A stretch of 64,000 nt of DNA from Chaenocephalus aceratus (lineage: Eukaryota > Chordata > Actinopteri > Perciformes > Channichthyidae), in NCBI GenBank assembly GCA_023974075.1, contig CM043800.1, forward strand, positions 30,512,452-30,576,451, in the 5' to 3' direction. Below the pieces are notes generated by a model. The model saw nothing but the letters and a program-made list of their open reading frames with translations, was not told the DNA's origin and made no database searches. The translations under genes and the position numbers were made by a program. Numbering within the stretch: the first letter of the stretch is position 1; each line of letters starts with the position of its first letter. This document shows, one piece after another, positions 48,721 through 61,171 of the stretch.

Positions 48721-50377
48721 ACAGAAACCACGCCTGACGGCATGGTTGTAGTACAACACAAAGACTCAAACTGCAGTAATGAAAATAGTATTATTATTGA
48801 ATTAAAAAAATATATATTAATACAGATATTGTATTTTTGTCACACCCCTTTCCTTTTAAGAGATCTATAAGGTTTCAAACTGGTAGCAAAGTACCCAGAA
48901 CTTCCCTTAATTTTAATAACATTCTGTACATTTGGATTTATCAGTAGTAAAAAAAATATGAAGAAGAAAATAAAAAGTGGGAGCACTTCTCATATGACAT
49001 CATTATTTTCAGTGAGTGAGTTTTAAATTATTATTACACTTGGGTCACCACCCTAAATAAAGCTTTCAGGATACATTGGACCCGGTCTATTAATTGCCAC
49101 GCAGTGCTGAGCAACAACTAATGTCCATGTTTTCAGCTTTTCTCATACTGTCAGTCTAACTCAAGATTAGCATTATCATCACCATCTGTGCATTTGCATG
49201 GTGGGATGTATAGCAAGTATGTGTTGCATAAGGCTTCCTGAATGACAAGGCGAACTCTGGGGATGTTTTAGAAAGCATTAGATGGTCTACTGCATCACTG
49301 TGTGTTTGTTTTAATTTCTCACCCCCTAGAAAATAGATAGTCTTACATTTATATACGTGACAAACTGAGTTGATGTTTACTGATATTTAAAATGCAGTTA
49401 GAGAAAATATCCGTGAAATCTCTTGATGTGTTTCCTGGTGTTCCCAAGGGATGTTTTAAATTCACTCTGTAGATACTTGTGCAGTTTAACCCCATCTAAT
49501 TAAATTCAATTTAATATTCCACATCACATGTGTTTCCCCTGCACTTTAACTGGGTTACAACTGTAATGACAAAAACAAACACACAGTCTACCATTTTGGC
49601 TTATATGACAGACTGAGCATGGCATGTGACTCTTTTAGAGTGATCAGCGTGAATATTTTAGCATGTTTGAGTGACAACGCCTTCTGCCTTTTAATGACAC
49701 AGAATGGAGCAACAATATAATATTACATTTTCCAGGTCTGAATATAAAAAAACAATACAAGTGTTGTAATAAGATGGTACCAGAAAGATAGAGCAGGTGT
49801 ATTTATATTGATAATTAGAGTACTCGCTCTCTGGGTGCCAATCAGGAAGGGGTGCGTTCCCTAAGGGTGTGCTGCAGATGAGAACTCACAGGGAGACTCC
49901 TGGTGTGAGTCCAGGATTAAAACCTCCACACTCCAACCAATAACAAGAATACAATAATTTAAAAAAACAGCAGCAGGAGGATTGCGTGATGTATGAAGGG
50001 CCAGAGGGTGGGCTCAGGCAGTCTGCCCCCAATCCCCACCCTATAGTGGAGAGGCCAGAGGATTGGGTGAGAGCATGGTGAGGACGGGACGAGCAGCCTC
50101 TCAGTGAGGCAGACAGTATGCCAGTGTGTCCAGGAGGTCGTCTGGATATCCATTAAAAGGGGTCTGCTGGGACTCCAGAGCCCCAATCAATAGATAGGAT
50201 GGATCTGGGATAGTGCCGCCCCCCCCTTCCTCTGCCTGGATGTGTGAGTCTGGTGTGGCCTGATGCTGTTGTACCACATAACCTTTGTGACCATGAACTA
50301 AACCGTCTGCGCGCTGTGAATGGACCACAGCAGATCTGCTCTTCATTCACTGTCTATAGCTGTGGGCTACAATTGTC

Positions 50378-50380
<3 letters not shown>

Positions 50381-50472
<92 letters not shown>
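50381..50472. repeat. (TG)46 microsatellite
   Basis: Ninety-two bases of uninterrupted TG; alternating purine-pyrimidine, so potentially Z-forming. Confidence 0.97.
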
Positions 50473-50474
<2 letters not shown>

Positions 50475-53404
50475 CTGCAGGATACATGTGAAACCCATGA
50501 GTGCTGAGGTCATGTTACTTGCACATAAAAAAACCTCAATGATCTTGACCATCTGGTCGTCACACCAGTGCTGTTTCTCCTTTCCCCCTGATGAAGGGGA
50601 AAGGCTAACTGGCATCTTTGGGGACACGCTGTGGTTTACTGTGCCGCAGAGACACACACCATCCTCTTTGTCCAGGAGCCCGTGCAAATATCCCTTTCAC
50701 CTATATGGACAGTATCTGTCTCTCACGAGGACAGGCTTAATAGGCTGTAAAGACACGTCTAAGAATCCCTAAAGGACATCCCTTTGACTTCCATGGCCAG
50801 ATGTCCTTTTCAATACTTTTGTGGTGCCCCGCTGTCTCTTGAATGAGGCTTCTGCGAGCACAAAGGGACATGTTGGCTAAGCACCACGTGCTGATGCCAT
50901 AGTGAGCGGGCTCTCAGGGATGATGTAAGACTGCATGCAAATGATACCACATCTTGTGCTTTAAAGCTGACGAGAGCCCTGAAGTTGATCAGCTGACCAG
51001 ATAACACTAAATCCAGAGGCCACTTGTGTGTGGGGTTTTCCCTCCTCTATTGTTGTTCTTCTTTTATTTGGTTGCTCATTTATGTTTGTTTTTATTGGTT
51101 GTAAGCTTTTTCCACTGAGGCTAGGGCAGCAGCAACAGAAGTTCTTACAGACAGACTGCACATAATCATGATACAATAAAACAAAATACAAAACAAGCAA
51201 ACAATATTTTAATAAAACAGATGAAAAATCGGGTTTTGAGAGGAAGTACAACTGAAATGAAAATAACCCATCACACACAGAGTGTTTCGTTCTCAGTGTT
51301 CGTGCAGGTTCACCCCCATGCAGGGACCCTGATGGAGAGGCCTTTTCATCACAAACTCGGTTCCATATTTGTCGTACGTCAGCAAGAATCTCTACACCAA
51401 GCTCTGCTTTCAATATCAGAAAAAGTGGAGTTCAAAGTGTACGTTAATCTCACAGATTTTAAACTTCTATTGGGTATGCTTTTTCATTTGCACAATGCTT
51501 TACGATTTGCTCAGTGAGCAGTGTGGCCCATGAGTACACTTACTCCTGTTTGTCTGTGTGAGTGAGACAGCTCAGAGCCTTACCTCCATCTTTGGCTGTA
51601 TGTCAAAGGGCTACAACAGTCTTTTATTATTGATTCATCTATTAGTCTTTTTCATCAGCAAAAATTCAATATTTAGCCTTTTGAAATAGTGAAAAATGCT
51701 GATTTCCAGAGCCCAACTTGACATGTGGATATTGCTTGTTTTTTCCCGATAAATGGTCCATAAGATGTTCTATTTATAATGATATGATACAGAATCAAAC
51801 GGCACAGCTTCACATTAGAGAAGCTAGAACCAGAGTTTGTTTGACAAATTTACAAAAAAACAAAATCCATTATGAAAATCACTGTTAATGCAATTTCATT
51901 TTGTGTTTTTCTTTATTGTTTCAGTGTTTCCTTGGTTTAACAAACATCTCTGTAGCTTTGTTCCCCTGCAGTGAAATACTGACATGCATGAAGCTGTTGA
52001 CACGCACACAATTACCTCACCCTCTAACAACAAACGCACACACACTCTCACACACACACACACACAAACAAACTGGGGTGTTGTGATTGGAAAGGCTGGT
52101 GTCAGTTGGGAATATGAGTCAGGTAGTATGACTTCATTGCTTTTTACAGGGTATTAGGTCATCTCTCTCACTGTCTCCCCCCCCCCCTCCTCCCCCCCTC
52201 CATCTCTCTAATCACATTGGTGCTGTACAGCCAGTGACACGCCTAGTGATGAGTAAGGCTCACCTCACCTCCTGCTTCCAGTACGCTGGTGATCTCACAC
52301 ACGTCACTGACAGCTTTGAACTCAAGAGTCGTGCTATGTTGTGGCTTTAATCTTTACATTCATGTTTTACCAGCAGACTATGGTTCCCGTTGATTTGGAC
52401 ATTGTTTTTACTTTACACAATGAAATATTGCATTTTTTTCATCTGCTAAAGGATTAAGTCACTGGGTCAGTATCACACTGTAAAGATACTGATTGGGTCA
52501 CATTTGTATTATGTAAATTCTGTCAGTGAAGTCGGATGGCTTGCTAGAAATAAACCCCCCAACAACTGATTGCACGTGAAGGCGCTTTAATTCACTTCTA
52601 AATTCAGTTGTGTTTGTATCAAATAACATTCCTAGTAGAGAAGCTTTTAAAACCTTTTCAGATGTGTATTATGCTTGATGGAAAGTCATTAAGTACCTTT
52701 ACACAACTAGTACAACTTCATAAAACTCAGCCATACTTGAGTTTTGTATTTCACATCAAATATTCCACATGTGTTACTTCATAGATTTAAAAAAGGATAC
52801 AGATTTGTACCAGAGCATCAGAAAATTATTTGTATTATTAGTTCGATCATGCAATAATTACGGGGTTACAGATGACAAACTGATACTTTCCTCAGGTGCA
52901 GATGTAGTACCAAAGTCAAGACAATCACAGCACATTATCTTGCCTTGTTTTCTCTGAGATCTACATACCTCCTGTTCCATCATTTATGAACATTATGAAT
53001 GTAAACAAAACATTTACAGCTCAGTAACACGGGTCATGTAAAATTCATGTTCATCTCTTACATAATGATAAGCATATCGGAAAAGAGCTACGTAAATGAT
53101 CTTCAGCAGCATATTCGAGTTTTTATTTTTTTATTTGTGTTTATTTGTTTGTGTTTAGAATGAGTTTAGGATCATGGGGAATTAAACTGACTGCACTTTT
53201 AAACTGGCCCATCTGTACAGCTCAATAGTGGCAGCCTTGAGGAATAGTTGTATGGTGCTTTCTTGGAAAGCCGGTTTAATTAGATTATCAATTTATGTGA
53301 AATCCAGCTCGGTCACAATCATTGCCAAAGTGGAGTCCATGTGGATTGATAACAGGTTTCTGAATTGTGATGTACTATTTGATAATATTTCTGTATAATT
53401 GAGA

Positions 53405-53660
53405 TACTTAAAGGCCCATGCATTAAAAAAATGTACTCATTATGCAGAATGGCCCATTTGAGAATTATATAAATATATCGGCCTATATTACTGGATTTTA
53501 ATTAGCGATGCATTAATGTGTTCATTACTTTGACTTCAACATTTGAATGAATTAACCTATGGTTAACCCAGTAACTAAAGCTGTCACAGAAATGAAGGCC
53601 TACTGGAGTAAGAAGTGGAACTTTGGGATGCAGTGTAGTAGAAGTAAGACATTGCATAAA
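53405..53660 (+). mobile_element. Degenerate Tol2/hAT-like copy
   Basis: ATGTACTCATTATGCAGAAT followed by GGCCCATTTGAGAATTATAT matches the internal segment of the 2.3-2.8 kb (other strand) and 54.4-54.8 kb copies. The ends are lost. Confidence 0.5.
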
Positions 53661-53805
53661 ATGGTAATACCAAAGTTAAATGACAAGAACATTTATTTCT
53701 TTATTTTGTTTTTGTGTATTTATTTTCATTTTCTTTAATATTTGTTATTTATATATTAATTTGTTCGTGCTCTGATAATCCCGTCCAGTTGAGCGTGAGT
53801 AATGG

Positions 53806-54302
53806 CCGCCAGGTGGCGCCGGCAGGCTGCATTGTAATTAGCAGAAGATTGGCAGTCTAATCAGGTGTGTTGATTTGCAGGTGGTTGCTGGTTGCTGGCT
53901 GCCTGTTCGGCTCACATGAGTTCACCCTCACCAATTTGTTCAAAGAAAGACCAGGATTAACTCGATTGACGACATTTTGAAAGGTCAATATAGACGTCGG
54001 AAAGGACGGGACGTGTTTCAAACCACCGAAGAAAAGCGTTTCCAAAAATAGACGGTAAGATTCTTAAGTCAATAATGTCACAGTGTATACCTCCAGAAGT
54101 TGCTTATATGTTTTGTTTTGAGGCATTGTTTTTTAAAGGAGACGAGCAGACAGGGTGGTGAACTAACTCGTGAACTCAATGACCGATTTGCAGGCATAAG
54201 TTTCCATTCAGTGTGTCAGCCAGTGGGGGGCGCTTAGTATCCTCTGTGTGTGTGAATGACTGCATGTGACCGGCAGACAGCAGCATGGCCGACAGGGGGC
54301 GA
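53806..54302 (+). promoter_or_regulatory. Cluster of three CTCF-like motifs, same orientation
   Basis: CCGCCAGGTGGCGC (53806-53819) and CCAGTGGGGGGCGC (54220-54233) each fit 13 of 14 positions of CCASYAGRKGGCRS. CCGACAGGGGGCGA (54289-54302), inside TGGCCGACAGGGGGCGACAG, fits 11 of 14 and keeps the CAGGGGGCG core. All read on the plus strand within 500 bp, in the spacer between mex3a and lmna. This suggests an insulator or loop anchor; binding is inferred. Confidence 0.5.
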
Positions 54303-54403
54303 CAGAGAGAATCAGCTGCGCCATTATTCATGAGCAGAAACACTACAGGGACCGACAACCAGGGGGGGAGACGTATTCATATCCATTTTTAAAGTATAAT
54401 ACA

Positions 54404-54790
54404 CAGAGGTGGGAGGAGTACTCATATCTTGTATTACAGTAAACTTATAGATACCAGAGTGTAAGAATACTCTGTTACAAGTAAAAAGCCCTTACTCGTG
54501 TAAAAGTACAAAAGGATTGGCATCAAACTATACTTACAGGTACCAATAGTAAAAGTACCCATTATGCAGATTTACCCATTTCAGCTAAATAGAAATGATA
54601 TGTTTTGATTATAATTACTGATGCAATAATACTGCATGCATACAATATATGCATTACACTGTTTACCTCTCAATTGTAGTAGGGTAGAAACAACAATTGA
54701 AATACTTGATTGAAAGTACAAGTATGTTTTTGGATTGGTATTCTGTATAATTGTCTGTTAGATTTAACTGCTGCAGGTGTTTAATTTTGT
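54404..54790 (+). mobile_element. Tol2/hAT-like element, 5' part
   Basis: It starts CAGAGGTGGGAGGAGTACTC, a Tol2-like terminal sequence, and continues with ACAAGTAAAAAGCCC, GTAAAAGTAC and CCCATTATGCAGATTTACCC motifs. No matching right end or target duplication was found, so it is truncated or diverged. Confidence 0.6.
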
Positions 54791-55604
54791 GCTTAATTAA
54801 ACCTCTGTATGCTGTTTGGTAGTTTAATCGACAACAATGTATCTATTCTTGTTCTGTATTCCTATAAGAACCATTTTTTTCTTCTGCAGATTAAAATATC
54901 CAACAGTTTATGAAAATGAGATTTGCACAAACCCACATTTACATAATTCAAAAGTAATATTAAACCAAACACATCACATATAATATTAAAACTCTTGATG
55001 GGAAACATTTTACTGTACTATTACTTTCCATTCTATAAATACAAGACAGACTTGACTAATGCCCACAAGGAGTAAAGATCACGAAATAAAACAGTATTGA
55101 ATTAATGGATCTTATTTTACCTATTTTATACAGTTGGGTGGTTGAATCATTTATGTGCTTTTTATAGTTTTTTAAAACTTAATCTGAATGTAAATCTAGC
55201 TGACAAATAAATACAGCAGATGTAAAATGCAGTAAGGTAGCAGTGAAGTAACATCAACAACAACTATATAATTGTTGTACTAAAATGAATTGGTTAGTTT
55301 TGCCACTGATATGTTTATTTTGGCAAATTACAAATAATATTGGACATAGATGTTAGATAAAACAAAATATGTTGGTGGGAGCAGGTGTGGCTCCAGGTGT
55401 GAGACACACTTTAAAGCCACAGTAGTTGAGAATTGTTCCATATACAGTTTCCTCCAGGGATAGTCACTTCCTCGTGTTGGCGAATGAAGTAAACAGACAC
55501 GATTTGGATGGCTTACATCCGTTTAGACTTAGACGCACCCAAGAAAAAAAGATCCCTCATTAAGATAACACAGTTGGTACTCAGTGGTTTTTTGTCCTCC
55601 TATC

Positions 55605-56833
55605 CAGTGGCGGTTCTAGACCAATTTGACTGGGGGGGCCACTGAGGGGCCAGTTATTTTCTGAGGGGGGCACAATAAATGCAGGACGAAAAAGAGAACT
55701 AGACAGTATGAAGTAATTGCGTATAAGATAACAATGCAATACAGTTATTGGTATTTGTTTTAGTACACTTATTTATTTCAGATATATCTTATAGTTATTA
55801 CTGTTAGCTTCAGCTTAAGTTATAGTACAATTTTTGCTCTAACACCATATCATATTTATATAAAAATAAAGGCAATGAACAGCAGAGGTTGCGCTAGACT
55901 TTTTCACTGCCCGTCCTTTTGACAGACAGGATCGTAAAAATGCTGTCAAAATTCAGTATTACCCGTCGGCCTTTACACTCTGGGGGGGGGAGAGAACTGT
56001 CAACCGGGGGGGGGGGCATGGGGGAGGGGCGCAAGCTCGTGAACTGTTAGCGGCGTGCTATGCATGCCCACTGCACCTCGCGGGCATGTGCACAGCGTAA
56101 AGCCAAAACTCAGACATTTCAATGATTTGTACTAGTGGTCCGATATTAGGAATTATGACGTCATCCCGATAAACCCGATACAAGTATTAATAGCCCCGAT
56201 AATATACAATATATTTTTTGGGTGAAAAAAAAGAAACAAATACTGGTGTGGGTGGATTGGGATGAGGGGCGCTTGTTTTTCACTCGGCTCCTCCCGTTTT
56301 GCCAGTACTGTGGTATTAGTGGTTTAGGAAGAGGGGAGTTTTTTACAAATCCAGCGCTCCCTAACTCATGCCTCATGTGACGTGAATGGTGTGCGGCCGT
56401 GAAGCCAGGACAGTAAACAAACATGTCGTCGGTAGTATGGGACTATTTCAAAGTTTCAGAGTTAGATAGTTCGCTTGCTATTTGTATTAACAAATGCAAT
56501 GCAGAAGTTCCACGAGGAGGGAAAAAGGCAACGAGCTATAATACTTCCAACCTGATCAGTCACCTGAAACATCGCCATCGCTACGATGGTGTGTTAAAAG
56601 CGTACAAAGACACCTGCGCTGCTAAAATAGCGACGAATCCAAAGCCAGCTGCAAAGGCACCGGGGCTTTTACCTATCGACGAGGCTTTTGAAAAAGACAA
56701 GAACTTTATTTGGGAAAATAAATATGGTCACTTTGAAGAGTCAAAACTGTTCTTGGCTTTGTTTTGTTCATAGTAGTAATGCTCATGTCATTTGCTCACT
56801 ACTAGCCTTTTTTTACCACTAGAACCGCCCCTG
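55605..56833 (+). mobile_element. Deleted hAT element carrying a BED-finger ORF, 1229 bp
   Basis: The left end is CAGTGGCGGTTCTAGACC; the right end on the other strand is CAGGGGCGGTTCTAGTGG. A perfect 8-bp target duplication, ctcctatc, lies at 55597-55604 and 56834-56841. The inside contains G-runs and, at 56423-56773, the start of a BED-type transposase frame. The catalytic RNase H-like core and dimerisation domain are absent, so this is an internally deleted, non-autonomous copy of a ZBED-like hAT. Confidence 0.88.
56423..56773 (+). pseudogene. hAT transposase N-terminal fragment with BED zinc finger
   Basis: A 116-residue frame inside the hAT element at 55605-56833. The BED pattern is visible: W6 and F9 aromatic residues (VWDYFKVSE), Cys21 and Cys25 (AICINKCNAEV), RGGKKATSYNTSNLISHLK, His47 and His52. 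BED fingers normally have C-x2-C; here it is C-x3-C, so zinc binding may be impaired. The frame ends about 60 residues after the finger (ENKYGHFEESKLFLALFCS), where transposases of this type continue for several hundred residues. It has an intact ATG but no sign of host use. Confidence 0.75.
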
Positions 56834-56841
56834 CTCCTATC

Positions 56842-58340
56842 CCTGAACAATATGAAGAATTATACAAAATAATTTACATAAGACTAAAGGTTGGCGTGAT
56901 CATGTTGTGAATAATTTGCATGGTAGGCAAAACAAAGACACACAAAGCAACACTTTTGTAATGTTATGCTGCATGGTATACGTGTAGAAATGGACAGAAT
57001 ATGCAACTAATATTTAACTTTACTTTGAAAAGCAAACTGGATTTTTGAAGTCTAACCAGCAGACTCTTGTGCGCTTGACATTGATATGTAAACTGTATTT
57101 TTTCAATGAATGATCAATGCACATTCTGTGAACTACAAAGGTCTTTGAACAGCAGACATAACAAAGTGAGAGACTGCTCTATAATTATAGCTGCTGCTGA
57201 GGTACAAAGCACACTGAAGGACAATCAACGTGTTTCTCTGTAACCGACTCGTCGATTGTCAAATGATACATTAACTGTTAAATTATATAAATTAATAATC
57301 TTTCTTTAGCTGCGTTATCTGAAAACGAATCAAGATCGGAGATATCCTGTACATCTGTGCAGGAAAGGGAGATAATGGAGGAAAGCGAGCAGCTCCTTAG
57401 GTTTTAAACTGGAATGGGTGGACTGTTTATAGTAGCCTAATACTTCTGAAAAAAATCTTAAGAGTTTCCTCCCACACCAAATATTTTCATACTCAAATCC
57501 TTCCTTGTCATTGCACATTTTGTCCCAGGTGAGCAGCCAGTCAGTGGCTCATAATGGAGAAATAAAACATTTACATTGCACAACAGGCACGCCTTGTTTT
57601 CTGCTGCCCTCTTGGAATGCTGCGAGGGCAGACAACAAGTCGGGGGGAAGCTGCCTGCTAACACAGTGTTCAGTACTCGTCTTGTGTATGTAGCTGCATC
57701 AGGGTCTGTCATGCCTGCTCCTGTCTTCCCTCTTGATGAGTGAGTAGATCTGGGATTCATACTTCAAGTCTGGTGACCAAAGACTTGAATGCATGGGTAA
57801 TGAACCTTGAATGGTTCATAAAGCAGCATTCAAATACAACTAATTCATTATTGCAGTCTTGTTCAATCATCTGGGAAGCATGTCAATTGATGCCCCTTTC
57901 TGTTGCAGGGATCGTGTTTGCATCGCTAAGCATTTCTGTTTCATCATGATCGGATTTGTGATATGCAGATTTGATTATTATTGGTGCACACAGACGGCAC
58001 AAGAAGAGCTCCGAATGTTTGGACAGTTGTAGAAAAGCTTTTTTTAAGAAAGATACTCAAACTGCCAGCCGGGCATTCTTGTCTTTGTGTGATTGCCATG
58101 GAAACACACAAACTTAAACTGGAAGGAAAAAGAAAGAGGGAGAGGTAGAGAGGCGGGGCCGAACAAGTGAGCTGTTTGTGTCGGGATGTGTGAGTCAGAG
58201 GCAGCTTCAGAGGCTGACTGCTCCTTTCCACTGGAAGGCCACACTGCAGCCCGCATACTCCCTGAGCCACTGGGCCTGCCCCATGCCCAAAAACAGAGAT
58301 GCTGTCTTGCCCCTTGTTTAACCACACGCACACGCACACG
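56842..58340. other. Spacer, no gene seen
   Basis: Mostly AT-rich; GC content rises after about 58.1 kb, where an AP-1 core TGAGTCA (about 58190) and a GGGGCGGGG-like box (about 58152) occur. No coding exon is recognisable. Confidence 0.4.
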
Positions 58341-58349
58341 CGCACACGT

Positions 58350-58350
<1 letters not shown>

Positions 58351-58398
<48 letters not shown>
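58351..58398. repeat. (CA)24 microsatellite
   Basis: Pure CA run preceded by an imperfect CACACG stretch from about 58323. Confidence 0.95.
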
Positions 58399-58400
<2 letters not shown>

Positions 58401-58506
58401 TAGACTAACCTCCATTTCCATGGTGAGAAGATTCATACACACACAGAACACGTCTGCATCAGAACTTGATTGGACCTGTGACTCTATTAACTCCACCCCG
58501 AGGAAA

Positions 58507-58681
58507 TATATATAAGACCAGAATCAACTTGGTTTGAGTGTCAGACCTTTAGACATTCAAGATGACTTGTGGGAATTATTCTTTCACTCACTGGGAATAT
58601 GACGCAGCATATTTGAGGACCTTTTCCTCCCTGGATTCAGTGGAGGAGATTGCCGAGAGGTTATGTTTCTGCCATGGATGA
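58507..58681 (+). other. TATA box followed by a 39-codon ORF (uncertain)
   Basis: TATATATAAG at 58507-58516 is a good TATA box. An ATG at 58562 in reasonable context (TTCAAGATGA, A at -3) opens a 39-residue frame ending at 58681: MTCGNYSFTHWEYDAAYLRT, then FSSLDSVEEIAERLCFCHG. I do not recognise the peptide. Short frames of this size are common by chance; the TATA box and start context are the only reasons to list it. Confidence 0.2.
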
Positions 58682-59139
58682 GAAAAACACAACGCTGCTA
58701 TAAGGTGATGAAGGATTTCCATGCACTTTGGACTTGTTTTATTACTTTGCGATGTGACTTTGTGTTTGCCAAGGTCACCTCTGCTGCTTACAGTATTATT
58801 TGTTCTGATAAAACTGAAAGTGAATTTCTTCCTCCATGTATTTAGCTTTCGAGCCGACTGTCAAAGCTGTTTTTAAGCCAAAGTGTGCAAATAATGTGTT
58901 CTCCATAGCAGCAGGGTGAGAGTCGCACATTCACACACTTTTACCCACCTGGGAGCTGTTCAGTATCATCATGTCGCTGCGATTTATTGACAGACCACTT
59001 GCAGCAGGCGCTGAGGTCAGTGTGTCTGCGAGGGCTCTGCCTGAGTGAAATGAGAAAGGGAAAGATAGGGCCAGTGCAGGGAGAGATAAAGCTCAGCAGC
59101 TGCTTTGTGTGTGTGTGCACACCATAAGCACACACACGC

Positions 59140-59336
59140 TCTGTCTCGTCTGACTCCTCCTTGCTCTCTTGTGCTCCCTCCCCTCTCTCCCTCTCCGGCA
59201 GTAGGTACATGTGCAGTGAGCGACAGCTAGGAGAACAGTTCAGGGCACGAGCCAAAGGCGCACACACCCACTAGCAGAGAGCAGGACTGCATTATTCTAC
59301 GGATCCTCTTCTCAACGCACCTCTGGGGTATGGCAC
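59140..59336 (+). promoter_or_regulatory. Candidate lmna promoter and non-coding first exon
   Basis: A pyrimidine-rich stretch (CTCCCTCCCCTCTCTCCCTC) is followed by less biased sequence and a donor-like CTGGG|GTATGG at about 59329. The first coding exon of lmna opens after a splice acceptor (CTCCCCCACAG, ending at 61127), which shows that an upstream non-coding exon must exist; this is the most promoter-like stretch before it. The position is inferred. Confidence 0.3.
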
Positions 59337-59380
59337 ACTCACAGCAGCTCACACACACTCACAGCAGCTCACACACACTC
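59337..59380. repeat. 20-bp tandem repeat
   Basis: Two copies of CACTCACAGCAGCTCACACA upstream of lmna. Confidence 0.75.
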
Positions 59381-61171
59381 AAACCAGCAGATAAACTTCT
59401 AGAAAGATCTTGTTCTCTCACTTTTAGTCCCTTCAGCAGGCTGGAGTCTCGAGGTTTCCACACAGCAGAGTTGAGGTTAAGAAGGATTAATCAGATAGTG
59501 TCCTTGTGAGACTTTTAGTTTGTTTCAAAGTTAAATAGTGTTGGTGTGTGTTTATAATAATATACTTGTTTACCTTAAATCAGCTCGAAGTAAGTTTATT
59601 TAGTGTGGAATAGCTTTGTAACTCTGTAGCTCATTTTACTGCTAGTATAGAAGAGGGGAACATCAGACAGCAACTGTTAACAGTTGCCACATTTTGGGAG
59701 CATGAGTGGATGCTTCATTTATTCAAATGTCGTCCAGAGAGTACTTACAAGTGTATGGGTTGGCGCCTGTGGGCGTGTGCACGCGTCATTCACGTGTGCG
59801 CTATTCCACCCACATGGCTGTGAATGTCCTTGTGCGCACTTTAGGTAATGGCCGGTGGATAGATGGATGGCAAAATACACCCACTGCTAAACCAATTTGA
59901 AGTAGGTTTTCACGCTAAGTGAAAAAGTGCGTTGTGAGTGGTTAGCTGCTGAGAAATAAGATGGAGTTTGAAAGTCACACCTGTTGAGCCACAGAGGCTT
60001 ACCATACTTAAACATGTATTACTATTGTTGAAGTCCTTATCCCTACTTGCAGGGCTTTTCTGATTTGTATGAACTAAGTCCTTTCTCAATTCAGTAATTC
60101 AGAGTTAAAGTGTTCTTACAGTTGCCATGTTGGAAGCATAGTTTATTAAAGGTTTCATTAAAGGATCATTTTACATTTTCCCCATTCTTTTTCAAAAATA
60201 ACCCCACGTGTTTTAATTCATTCTTCTTCTGAAGCAGATGTAAGTCCTTATCAGGACATCGTGTAGCATTTGTTGATAGTATGAGTCAACACTTTGTTAT
60301 TTTGATGGGTGCTGGTAGTTGTGGGCGATAATATCACTGGATAATGCTGGGAAAGTAATTAAAAGCTTATCTGTATGTGTTATTGCCTCTATTTTACCCA
60401 AAGGTCTGTGGAGAGCAGAAAAGGAGAGCCATGTTTTAATATATTAAGCATTCCTGGCTACGGATGCATATTATAAGAGTAATTCAAATAGTTGTATTTG
60501 CCTTGTGAGTGAGCCGAAGCTACGAGTTGATGTTCGTGGGAAATGTATGTTTACTCAGGAGCTGCATAAAGTTGCATAACTGCTCCTACAACAATGTAAT
60601 GGAACTGGAGAGAACTTGAGACATATGTTATGCCAGTGTGTTACTATTTGCAGTGGAAATAACAGTCACATAAGGCACGTTATCAGGAGCACTAAAAGCA
60701 GGAAAACCTCAGCTCCTGCGGCTGTGAGATAAAAGGGTTTTTTTAAATCCCAAAAATCGGAAGTGTTAGAAAACAAGAACCAAGGAAAACAAATCGCATC
60801 TGTGTGAACAAGCTCTGCCTTTGCAAATTACTTTTAACCCACCACACTTGAAGTACAGAGGAGGGTTGGTATTCAACGACGTTTTATAGATGTGGAAAAA
60901 TGATGCTGGAATACAAAATCATGCAGATCTGTGAGTAGAGCCAGCAGGGAGGCAGGCTGCCCAGAAAGGATCAGGGCTACGCAAACTGGAACATTTCTTC
61001 ACCATAAACTCCTTTTTAAAGTTTAATGTGTGATTCAACACAGGATTGTTGTGCAATGCGTTCCTAGTGAAGGTAGCTCAGATAGTTTTTCATTAACTCT
61101 TCTTCCTCTCCCCTTCCTCCCCCACAGCCAGTGACTCACACCTCTGCACCTCTTGTTGAGCCATTATCACC

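Larger units (their letters stand above)
48900..53750. other. mex3a-lmna spacer, first part
   Basis: AT-rich non-coding DNA. I see no gene, RNA gene or well-defined transposon apart from simple repeats, including a long (TG)n array and a C-rich pyrimidine tract at about 52178-52205. The longer open frames near 50.3-50.8 kb run through the TG array. Confidence 0.5.

Noticed and set aside
48505..48870. 121-codon plus-strand frame divergent from mex3a
   Set aside because: Its first half is CpG-rich promoter DNA and its end is AT-rich tail; I see no domain, and no donor supports it as an exon.
50320..50772. 150-codon frame in the mex3a-lmna spacer
   Set aside because: About a third of it is Cys-Val repeats from the (TG)46 array, and the flanks show no homology or splice context.
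57944..58496. Two minus-strand frames of about 150 codons
   Set aside because: Both run through the (CA)n array and differ only by frame; no recognisable domain.
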